Positions 36,401 to 46,336 of a stretch of 64,000 nucleotides of DNA are shown piece after piece. The notes beneath the pieces were generated by a model. The model saw nothing but the letters and a program-made list of their open reading frames with translations. It was not told where the DNA came from and made no database searches. The translations under genes and the position numbers were made by a program. Every line of letters starts with the position of its first letter. Positions within the stretch are counted from its first letter, which is position 1. This DNA comes from Balanoglossus misakiensis. Lineage: Eukaryota > Hemichordata. Where the stretch lies: positions 3,038,001-3,102,000 of the forward strand of contig CM082598.2 in NCBI GenBank assembly GCA_040954595.2. Direction: 5' to 3'.

Positions 36401-38980
36401 TTACTTCTGAACAGTTTACAAAATCACGCCAACTATTTGGACGGTGGATTGACACAAAAATTGAATTGTTCGAATCTTTTTTCTTCCAGTGGTGAACCAC
36501 TTCCCAAAGTGACATACACAGAAGACGAAATCAAGACTTGGGGAACAATCTTCAAGAAACTCTCCACCCTGTACCCAACTCATGCTTGCCGAGAATACAA
36601 CCATGTCTTCCCGTTGCTGGTTGAAAACTGTGGCTTCAAAGAGGACAACATACCCCAGTTGGAAATTGTTTCCAAGTTCCTAAAAGGTATATATGCATGT
36701 TTAGTCATGCCACAACCTGCAGCTTCCAAATTAATGAAAACAAACCAATTTTCTCCACAGTGTGTGAAATTAATAACCAACAGTTCCCAATCTAAACTCA
36801 GTGTTTCACAGTTACTGAACTATATCATTTACTCTTCGTAGACTGCACAGGATTTACTCTTCGACCGGTGGCAGGCCTATTGTCATCTCGTGACTTTCTG
36901 GCTGGGCTGGCATTCCGAGTATTCCACTCAACACAATATATCCGACACTCGTCTGATCCCATGTACACACCAGAGCCGTAAGTTGATATTTATGTATCCA
37001 TAGTAACAGGTAGTCCTGGTTACTCGCTGTCTTCAAGTTTTTGGCTGCTCAGTGTCTATGTAAATAGAAGAGTAGAATTTCACATAACGTGGAAGACTTT
37101 GTTTTCACTGTGGTGACTTCTGATTTCTTAGTTCGACTAAATGTTTAAGTTATGCTCTGTTTTTATAAAATCCATTATTTCGCTATTCCAGTGATGTTTG
37201 CCATGAACTGTTGGGACATGTTCCGTTATTTGCTGATCCGGCATTTGCCCAGTTTTCCCAAGAGATTGGTCTGGCATCGCTCGGCGCTCCGGATGAATGG
37301 ATTGAGAAGCTTGCAACAGTAAGTCTTTTGGGACATAATGTTTGAAGTAAACTGCACAAAGATGACCCAAATTGTTTTATAGCTGGTGTTGAATTTCCCT
37401 TTACCTAAAGATGACCTATAAAAAATTCAATAGGCTGACCTATAGGTTACTATTGGTTTCAATAGTCAATTGGAATGCTTTCTACAGGATTCTATAGGTG
37501 AACCTATTGAATTTCTGTAAGAGCTAGGACCTGTATGTGATTGTATGTGTAGTTGACATATAGGTGTCTACAGAAAAATTTTGTAAGGGTTTGCAAAATC
37601 ACAACACCAGCATTGCCAGTATTGGTATATGCCAAGATTATCCATATCTATAAGGTAGCAAATTTTTTTTTTTTTACTAGTGATTACCACAGTTCTGAAT
37701 TTCCAATATTTGCAGTTACATAGACTTCCTTTTTTTGTTTCAGCTGTATTGGTTTACGGTAGAATTTGGTATGTGCAAACAGGATGGTAAACCCAAAGCT
37801 TATGGGGCAGGTCTGTTGTCGTCATTTGGTGAACTGCAGGTGAGACCCATTATGTCATACAATTGGGTAATTTTTAGTCAGTTACAATCTGATATGATAT
37901 GCAGGATCAACAAACTCATTGGTAACTCAAGAAAACTATTCACAATTACATGTAAAGGTATTGGGCTGACTCGGAGAAATTTCTAGACGTCGTCAAATTG
38001 TCTTAAATTATGTTTGTTAGAGGGCACACTGATCATCTGTGTTCACAATATGGCAAATAGTGTCTCAGAAATGTTTCCAGGTTTCCCCAGTTAGAACATG
38101 CACTAGATCAACTGTTGGAAGCACCCTTTAAGACATCCACTGTTGTCTTTTCATAGTATTGTGTATCAGACAAACCAGAGAGGAGGCCATTTGATCCTGC
38201 AAAGGCAGCTGTACAACCCTACCCTATCACACAGATGCAGCCCGTGTATTTCATATCAGACAGCTTCGAAGAAGCCAAAGAGAAAGTAGCGTGAGTACAG
38301 TAAAACCTTGCAAAATGATTTGGTAATTAAAGCCCCAGTACCAGCCACTTTTACCATTTTTGTCAATATTTGTAGGAACTTTTTTTTCGTTTTCACACAT
38401 TATTTTACAATTGATTCTAGACCAAATGGACGTAACTATCCATTGCCTGCATATCTTGATCTAAATTTAGGGGGACAAATTCTAAAAGTTATGGGGTTAA
38501 TTTTGTGAAAAATTACGTCAAATTGAAAGGGTTAAATGATAATTATTGTTGTTTCTTACAGTGCATATGCAGCCCAGATTCCAAGACCGTTCTCAGTCCA
38601 TTACAATGCCTATACACAGACTGTTGAGGTTCTTGAAAATAAATACCAAATCAAGAATTTGGCCAATGCAATAAAAGGTAACAAAAATTCGATTTATGCA
38701 GATTTATTTATGTAAAATCATCTTTATTTCAGAAATTGATGATGTTCATTATATACATACTTCATGAAATCTATAATAATAATGCTTATATCAAATTTAT
38801 GAAATACTCGATTTGTACAAGTGGAAGGTACAGGTAATTTAAATTTGGTTAGCCAATATGTGAAAATGTTGCAAAGTGGAGCTTAATTGAAGAAATAACT
38901 TGACAATTTGTTTGTATTTTTCTTTTTACCTAACAGGAGAGCTGACAACTCTGATTGATTCACTCAACAAATGCAAGTAA
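24205..38980 (+). CDS. PAH: phenylalanine 4-monooxygenase (phenylalanine hydroxylase)
   Basis: Complete gene of 447 residues in 12 exons, all in phase: 24205-24255, 33310-33417, 33683-33860, 35845-35933, 36203-36270, 36490-36686, 36842-36977, 37192-37318, 37744-37839, 38157-38290, 38562-38677, 38937-38980. The enzyme is cytosolic; it hydroxylates phenylalanine to tyrosine using tetrahydrobiopterin, O2 and non-haem iron. Residues 18-100 are the regulatory ACT domain ([17 protein letters not shown], then HIESRPSKK). The catalytic domain holds HELLGH with iron ligands H280 and H285, and E325 in TVEF. A short C-terminal helix supports tetramerisation. Length agrees with the family (human 452). 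VPWFPRKI and the alignment of exon 2 identify PAH and not TH or TPH. Exon 1 (17 codons, [12 protein letters not shown]) is chosen because it follows a TATA box and splices in phase 0; this first exon is the least certain part. It has no serine where mammalian PAH carries the Ser16 kinase site. Intron 1 is 9 kb. Exon 8 fuses two exons that are separate in human PAH. Confidence 0.95.
28295..28530 (+). mobile_element. foldback repeat family, copy 2 (most complete)
   Basis: The head AAAGGGACAAAGTCTCTCTC (28296 on) is followed by CATTAATTATGTTTGATACA. The element ends with a long hairpin at 28413-28530 whose arms contain CTTCCATCCC, GAGAGTAAAAA and CTCGCC and their complements. Confidence 0.7.
29239..29378. 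mobile_element. 140-bp TA-flanked MITE
   Basis: The inverted termini ACTGTAGTCAAACCTGT and ACAGGTTTGACTATAGT enclose GTGGCCAC-like inner repeats. TA flanks both ends (29237-29238 and 29379-29380), as in Tc1/mariner-type elements. Confidence 0.7.
30320..30670. repeat. imperfect tandem duplication around a (CAT)n tract
   Basis: GTTTGGGTCAGAGACGGTC occurs near 30342 and near 30560, each followed by a GGCTTCATTCATCATCATC run. The first copy carries an expanded (CAT)n tract at 30380-30444. The poly-His open frame is a repeat translation. Confidence 0.75.
35961..36070 (+). mobile_element. foldback repeat family, copy 3 (truncated)
   Basis: The head TTAAAGGGACAAAGTCTC and CATTAATTATGTTTGATACA are present, followed by only one hairpin arm (GTTCCATCCCAATTGTGGGC). 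It lies in PAH intron 4. Confidence 0.65.
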
Positions 38981-39335
38981 TGGACACAAAGGAAAACTCT
39001 TGTTGGCAGTAGTTTCATCTAGCCATCTTCTCGACCAAAAGGCAGAAAGTGACACATTTACAAAAACAATGATTAATTGGACATTTTGATAAATACAGCA
39101 ATCAGCACGCAGGCATAGTACAGTTTGGAGACTTTTGGGGTACATAAACTGTGACGTTTGCTGTTTTTGAATTTGTTTTGTTTTGTGTGTCAACTTTGCT
39201 ATTGTTAATTCTTGTCCATGCTTGAATTCATTTTACGATAATAACAATGCTATTGTCTATGCTGATTGTACACATATGGGCAAAAATTGAAGATATGAGT
39301 TGGAGAAATCCTCTGTTTCCAAAACATCTATACAT

Positions 39336-39461
39336 GTACATACATGCATACATACATACATACATACATACATACATACATACATACATACATACATACA
39401 TACATACATACATACATACATACATACATACATACATACATACATACATACATACATACAT
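39336..39461. repeat. (CATA)n microsatellite
   Basis: About 30 tetranucleotide units in the PAH 3' region. Tyr/Ile/His/Thr and Met/Tyr/Val/Cys frames on both strands are artefacts. Confidence 0.95.
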
Positions 39462-40635
39462 GTATTTGTAGAATTTTAAACAACAGATCTATTAATTTCT
39501 CGTTTCTAAAGAATGTTTCGAGCCAAGAATGTATATATTCATCATTTAATCATTGAATGCCGCAAAATTAAAAAAAAATGCATGTACACACCGTGCATTA
39601 AAAAATTGATCCAAAGATGTATTTTTGTAGAAATTCAAAAGCTGTGCAACAGAGCATTGTTCAAAAACCTGCAGTTGGACTTAAACAATTGACATTGACG
39701 TCATTAATTTAAAACTATCATGTACATCATTGATACTAGAGATTTTTGCTTTAGGAGTTCCTTGGATAATGTTATTTTCATTTCTTATATCTTCGTGTAA
39801 GCAAAGTACATGTATATTATCACTGTAGATTAGTGTAGTTTAGTGTTTTTTTCTAAAAAACCTTATAGGATTATTAAAAGGGACAGTAATGATACTTAAC
39901 CTAAAGGTATATTTGGTATTGAAAAGGTCATAAACTCAACTCTTATTAAATCTATTTGTCTAGTAGAAATACCAGTAGTTTGACTTACACATTTTACGGA
40001 CTTTATTAAACAATAATAACGATACGATAGAGCTGGACAATATGTTAGGTGGTGACAAGATTGATGGTTTAAACGTCAGTCTACAATTCATAACCTGAAA
40101 ATTACATCAGTTTTTTTCGACCGCCGCCACCAAATGTTTTTGTTTGGCAGTAAAGACAAAATTTACTCAACATGTTTTTAAAAGTCATGCCTTTTAGGGT
40201 ATTCGTACACATTCCATGTTTTTAGCATTTTTCTTGAAATTCTTATTCAAATATTTTTTTCCTACTGGGTAATCACTTTCATTATTCCAGTAAATATTAT
40301 ATATAGTATATTCAAGGCACTTTCCAAGTATTTGTTGTTAGTGTCATTATCTGTTGAATTAGTTAGATTTCTTTTTCATATTTTACACCATTTTACATTT
40401 GGTTTTGTTCTGGGTGCTTGCTGTGAAAAGATTTCCATCAGAATAATGGCTGAAACAAATGTCAATTTAATATAAATGATTAACTCGAAAATAAATTTGG
40501 TACGTTCAATGGCTGATTACAATATCTAGTTATATGTAACTGGCAAAGAAAATTGTCTTTGTTCTGTAAACACATTATGTCAATCGATAGCACACTGTTG
40601 GTTAGGACCCTAAATGGGTGTCGGTTTACTTATTA
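39462..40635. other. PAH 3' flank, no gene seen
   Basis: AT-rich, probably including PAH 3' UTR sequence; an AATAAA occurs at about 40489. No other coding signal. Confidence 0.4.
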
Positions 40636-40815
40636 CTGTAAAACACTTTATTTTTGCGAGTTAAATTTTTCGCGATATCGAGAGAGCGTTCTCTTATTTC
40701 ATTCACTGCAACGTTATCTTCAAAAACAATTTACGCGACTTTTTATTTTCACGCTATTTTGGCTCTCGCGTATTTGGCGAAAATTAATTGCTCGCGAAAA
40801 TAAAGTGTTTTACAG
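40636..40815. mobile_element. 180-bp TA-flanked MITE with CTGTAAAACACTTTA termini
   Basis: The inverted termini CTGTAAAACACTTTATTTTT and complement, extending through GCGAG/CTCGC, are flanked by TA (40634-40635 and 40816-40817). A weaker related end, CTGTAAAACAATAAATTTTC, is seen near 26457. Confidence 0.75.
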
Positions 40816-41420
40816 TATTTCCTTATACATCTAAACACAAACCTACAGCCACAAGTCACTCTGCCCTAGTTGTTGTGTCACGTACCAGACTTGCATGCAA
40901 AGTGGGCATGTCTATTAATACTCTGGCGACTGATTTATTGTTTTGTTATCAGACTGTTTGCAATGTTGGGCCTGCTGGTGTTGATGCAATACGAAGGCGA
41001 CCCATTTTGGTTCATACACACCAGACTTTTACTTCATCAGAAACTTATGTTATACCAAAAACCATCACCTTCTGAGTTGAAAACACCGCAAAATGTCCCA
41101 CAGAAACCTGACTGGGGTCACGTCCGCAAAAGTGTGTCAAATGTCAGTTGACTTTTGAAACCAGTAACCAAGCCCTGCGTACTATACAGTTCTGTGAACT
41201 TGTCAACACTGGGGTCACACAGACCTATATGTCCATACCGGGAAGTCTGGTATCCAGACCCCAGTGTGTTTTACATAGACTCACAGACAGGTGTGTGTGG
41301 CTCTCTCGCTGCCCCTTTTACAATCATTGCAGCGAAGTACAGGTCTGTGTGGTGGAGGCCGTGTAACGCCGGGAACACACAGACTAGACCTGTGCTAGAG
41401 CTAGCACCAACCCAGCTTTT

Positions 41421-41500
41421 TGAAAGATCTGAGGCGAGGCAGAGTCAAAGGATCAAGTCCATCGTTAGATTAACTATTTCGAACATTTCAGGTAAGCTTA
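41421..41500 (+). repeat. duplicated exon-like segment, copy A
   Basis: Aligns in direct orientation with 45236-45315. Shared words include AGATCTC/AGATCTG, CCATC-TTAGATT-ACTATTTCGAA and TTCAGGTAAGCTTA. Each copy ends in a strong donor-like TCAG/GTAAGC (exon end 41491 here). See copy B. Confidence 0.55.
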
Positions 41501-41689
41501 CGTTGCCGTTACCCTAATGTACTGGCATATCACATGGCAATCATTTCGCACTGCTGGCATCATGGAAAAATAAGACCAATTGAGTGTTTATTACTATGGG
41601 GTGAGAACACCGCCAAAAATAGCTTATGTCTTTATTTGGTAGTTTTCTCATCATTATTATGTTATTATGTCATTATTTGGCCATTACCT

Positions 41690-42120
41690 TGGCCATTATT
41701 TGGTTCGCTCGACATTACCTCGACATTACCTCGGTCATTATTTGGTTCGCTCGACATTACCTCAACATTACCTCGGTCATTATTTGGTTCGCTCGACATT
41801 ACCTCGACCATTACCTCGGCCATTATTTGGTTCGCTCGACATTACCTCGACCATTACCTCGGCCATTATTTGGTTCGCTCGACATTACCTCGACATTACC
41901 TCGGTCATTATTTGGTTCGCTCGACATTACCTCGACCATTACCTCGGTCATTATTTGGTTCGCTCGACATTACCTCGATATTACCTCGGTCATTATTTGG
42001 TTCGCTCGACATTACCTCGACCATTACCTCGGCCATTATTTGGTTCGCTCGACATTACCTCGACCATTATTTGGTTCGCTCGACATTACCTCGACCATTA
42101 TTTGGTTCGCTCGACATTAT
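41690..42120. repeat. tandem array, ~43-bp unit, left arm
   Basis: Eleven occurrences of TTCGCTCGAC, each followed by ATTACCTCG-type words and TCATTATTTGG or CCATTATTTGG. The mirror array lies at 43936-44366. Confidence 0.9.
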
Positions 42121-42698
42121 CTGACCTGCTTTATTATTTGAACTCTTGCTCGGTACCCAGAATTCATTGCACAAAATGGCGACGGTATGAAAGTTTCGCA
42201 GGCCGTGGCCGACGACAGTCTTGTAAACAGCACGCGTGGGTAAACAGTCAGGCCTCGAACTTAACGCCGGCCCACCGCCACCGGCCCCGGGCCGGTAAAT
42301 ATTTATAGTGGGCCGGTTATTTTCACATCTTGTCGGCCCAATTGGGCCGGTGAATATACACAAATAAATCAGTAAAACATACTGCAGAATCAATATTCTA
42401 TTGTAAAAGTTATTTAGAAAGAAAGATTTCAAGAAAAAAAACAAAGTTTTGTGTCTTTATATGCCGTTTTTTCTTATTTTATCGAAGATATAATCGGCCG
42501 TCAACGCGCTGGCAGGGTTACGCGATTAAAGTTCATTGATTGATATGTAAATTAGGAGAAGCCAACGTACGCGCGCGTTGGTGAACCCGACCTGACCCCT
42601 TCCACCCCATGCCCAGGCCATGCGCTCACTGCGTAAGCGTGTCTAAATATAGCTCGGATATATTTGCATAAATTACTGCTTTGTTCTTCTGAAGTCTT

Positions 42699-42823
42699 CT
42701 GTGTGTGGGGCCAAATTTTAATACTAAATTTAAACGGAGTGTCTATTGACACGCGCGTGTCAATAGACACTCCGTTTAAATTTCGGCCTTTAAATTTAGT
42801 ATTAAAATTTGGCCCCACACACA
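42699..42823. repeat. nested palindrome in the foldback spacer
   Basis: Outer arms TGTGTGGGGCCAAATTTTAA and complement flank an inner near-perfect palindrome centred on GACACGCGCGTGTC (about 42757), with CGGAGTGTCTATT on either side. It lies between the two 1.1-kb arms. Confidence 0.8.
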
Positions 42824-44461
42824 TAAATGGCCCACCACAAATATATTCTGTATTTTCCCCAGGATGACCAAATTCAGAATTTCAGTTTCAGATCTATCAT
42901 TCTTAGAAAATGGTTACGGATTAGTTCAAAAACATCCTAAGACATCTCAGATTTTGTATCCCGTGTTTTACTGCTATATTGGTGATGGAATTGTTTGTGT
43001 ATTATATCAAATCGCACCAGTGCAAGGTATGAGAAATGCATTTTGAAAACAAAAATCGGTTCACCAGTAGAAGTTATGAGAGAAATCTATTTTGAAAAAA
43101 AATATCAGCAGGATCAGCTGAAATGTTTTGATTTAAAAAATTTCCCTTTTCAAGTATGTAATGTCATGTGCTGACTATAGGTGTTCTGGCAAAATACATG
43201 AATTATTCACTGCTCTCTGGTCCATCTTGGATGTATTAGACTCCTGGCAGTGTCCTTGTCTTTCCTTTCCTTTCCCACTTTGATGGCACACTAAGTACAA
43301 ACTTCCTTCTAAGTTTTAGTAAACCCAAACTTTAAGACTCATTTTTATTCTATCAGGCAAACTTCAGAAGAACAAAGCAGTAATTTATGCAAATATATCC
43401 GAGCTATATTTAGACACGCTTACGCAGTGAGCGCATGGCCTGGGCATGGGGTGGAAGGGGTCAGGTCGGGTTCACCAACGCGCGCGTACGTTGGCTTCTC
43501 CTAATTTACATATCAATCAATGAACTTTAATCGTGTAACCCTGCCAGCGCGTTGACGGCCGATTATATCTTCGATAAAATAAGAAAAAACGGCATATAAA
43601 GACACAAAACTTTGTTTTTTTTCTTGAAATCTTTCTTTCTAAATAACTTTTACAATAGAATATTGATTCTGCAGTATGTTTTACTGATTTATTTGTGTAT
43701 ATTCACCGGCCCAATTGGGCCGACAAGATGTGAAAATAACCGGCCCACTATAAATATTTACCGGCCCGGGGCCGGTGGCGGTGGGCCGGCGTTAAGTTCG
43801 AGGCCTGACTGTTTACCCACGCGTGCTGTTTACAAGACTGTCGTCGGCCACGGCCTGCGAAACTTTCATACCGTCGCCATTTTGTGCAATGAATTCTGGG
43901 TACCGAGCAAGAGTTCAAATAATAAAGCAGGTCAGATAATGTCGAGCGAACCAAATAATGGTCGAGGTAATGTCGAGCGAACCAAATAATGGTCGAGGTA
44001 ATGTCGAGCGAACCAAATAATGGCCGAGGTAATGGTCGAGGTAATGTCGAGCGAACCAAATAATGACCGAGGTAATATCGAGGTAATGTCGAGCGAACCA
44101 AATAATGACCGAGGTAATGGTCGAGGTAATGTCGAGCGAACCAAATAATGACCGAGGTAATGTCGAGGTAATGTCGAGCGAACCAAATAATGGCCGAGGT
44201 AATGGTCGAGGTAATGTCGAGCGAACCAAATAATGGCCGAGGTAATGGTCGAGGTAATGTCGAGCGAACCAAATAATGACCGAGGTAATGTTGAGGTAAT
44301 GTCGAGCGAACCAAATAATGACCGAGGTAATGTCGAGGTAATGTCGAGCGAACCAAATAATGGCCAAGGTAATGGCCAAATAATGACATAATAACATAAT
44401 AATGATGAGAAAACTACCAAATAAAGACATAAGCTATTTTTGGCGGTGTTCTCACCCCATA

Positions 44462-46336
44462 TATTACGGGCCCAAGTCTCCTTCGGAATTAAGGAATACA
44501 TGTACATGTATGTGAAATGTGTAATTTGAATTCACATTAACTATGCACCATACTTGAATTGTAAAATCGATCCACGCCATCCTTTTAACTAATTCACCCA
44601 ATCGACCCGTTAAAATGCGGCAAAAATCGCCGACTTCCCTTTCACCGTGACGACCACCGAGAATATTATAATCTGAAACTACCTGGAGGAAAATACGAGA
44701 GAGAAACAAATATGTAAGGTAACACGCAAGTCTAAATTGTTCTATCCGGTCCAGAAAACAAACTGAATACATGTTTGTAACTAAATTTGCATAAATGTCT
44801 AAATACCTTAAACCTAAAGTCTTTGTTATTGCGAGATCAATAAAAGTCGAGTCATGAAGCGAAACGCAGACACAAAGGACACCTCATAAAATGTGTTAGT
44901 TTTAAAACAGCGTTGTTCGTGAACTTCGACCCTCATCAAGAAGAGAACAAATAGATCGGGAGACGTTGACCGTGAGTCCGTCAACCTCCTGCTTCTTATA
45001 AGATTTGCATTAAAGTTGCCGGAAAAACCGCTTCTACCAAATGAAATTAAACTCTGACGAATGTAACATTTTCCGCCATTATTCAAGTTTTCCATATCTG
45101 TAATTGCTATTTGTCTGTGATTATATCAATGACAATGAGCCTAGTAACCTTATGGTCGACCTTTCTTCATGACCCTATCACGCTAGTCTCGTCACGTGTG
45201 TCCCAATTCATCGACACCCCGCCCCACTAAAGATCAAGATCTCGGTCGAGACGGAGTCGTCACAGGGTCAGTTCCATCCTTAGATTTACTATTTCGAATA
45301 CTTCAGGTAAGCTTACTCTAAGAATTGATGACGGCCATTTCACACTAGCCTAGAATTGTTGAAGTGAGTTTTCATTGCGTTGTGTCTGGTGCAGGGACGG
45401 CCCTGGTGGACAGTATAGGGGTAGTCGCGACCATCAAAACCACATCTTTGGTCGCTTTTCATCCAGAGTATAGTATAAGTATAGTATACCCCCACTCCAC
45501 TTCAGTCTTGCCTGCTCTTAATCGTCAGACTTCATCATTTTCAAACTAGACTTAGTCATGAATAGCATTGATTTTGGTTATGGCACCGGAATGGATCGTC
45601 TCAAATGCCACTTTCATCTATACAGCCAATTTCCGGCCTTGGTTCAGTGAACATGGCAATGAATGGTGCGATGTTTGCTCTCTTTTATTTAATGATCAAC
45701 ATCTGATTGATGATGGATTTCAATGAAGGTTGTCGTACTTTGCTATAATTTTATCTGGGCCAGACCATAGAACCCTCTACTGTCTATGGCCAGACCGGCT
45801 TCGTGCATACTGCACAGTAGAGCAGAACATGTTCAAGCATAGACATACTGTCTATGGTTCAAGCCAGAAAAACACATTATTAGGCCTATATAACTAGTTG
45901 ACTAGTAGCAAAACAAACATCGCCACTACTTGCTGCAGAACCGTAGCTAGAGGTTTTGGGGGGCATTGCGTATGGACGGCCAGTCAAGAGCTACATACAT
46001 TGCAGATCCAACCCAGAAAGATAACAATGTATCACAAGTATCCCAGTGGGAAATCTAAAGGTTATCCGTACTCCAATTATTGATACCAGGTCATATGGAA
46101 CAACAATCACTCTTGGCGCTTTTTCTTTGATTTTACCGAAAACGGGTGACTTGTTTTTAGTGAATACGACATCTTTCGAAGTAAAAACCAGTTTAAGAAA
46201 TCTTGAGATAGAAGGTGCCTACGCTAAAACAATGAATGTCCGCGACTACAAAGCAACCGCCATTCAACATTATGTAATAAATGGTAATTCGCCGCTATGT
46301 TCTCATTTCAGGCGGTTACCAATCGAATCATCAACC
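44462..46336. other. upstream region of the Kelch gene
   Basis: Contains a likely non-coding first exon ending at 45306 (donor GTAAGC) that could splice to the acceptor at 46310-46311. Minus-strand open frames at 44464-44772 and 44826-45095 have splice-like edges but no recognisable domain. Confidence 0.35.
45236..45315 (+). repeat. duplicated exon-like segment, copy B (candidate Kelch 5' UTR exon)
   Basis: Diverged direct duplicate of 41421-41500, offset 3,815 bp, spanning the foldback element. It ends in TTCAG/GTAAGC at 45306. About 1 kb downstream, TCTCATTTCAG gives a matching acceptor just before the Kelch start codon. Confidence 0.45.

Larger units (their letters stand above)
41595..44461. 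mobile_element. large foldback element with 1,101-bp inverted arms
   Basis: The arms 41595-42695 and 43361-44461 are inverted copies in perfect register: mirrored coordinates sum to 86056 throughout. I found only one mismatch (42522 versus 43534). The ends read TA-TGGGGTGAGAACACC and its complement, so the element may be TGGGGTG...CACCCCA with a TA target duplication. The outer part of each arm is a tandem array of 11 copies of TTCGCTCGACATTA-containing units of about 43 bp (the last two about 30 bp). The inner part is unique, with a GGCCGG-rich patch. The 665-bp spacer holds another palindrome. Identical open frames of 213 and 171 codons on the two arms are repeat translations. Foldback (FB) elements have this design of long arms made of subrepeats. 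Confidence 0.85.

Noticed and set aside
41534-42308. Long Arg/Leu/Pro/His-rich open frames (up to 213 codons) in three frames
   Set aside because: They are translations of the 43-bp tandem array and recur identically on the opposite arm at 43748-44389; open in several frames at once, so not protein-coding.
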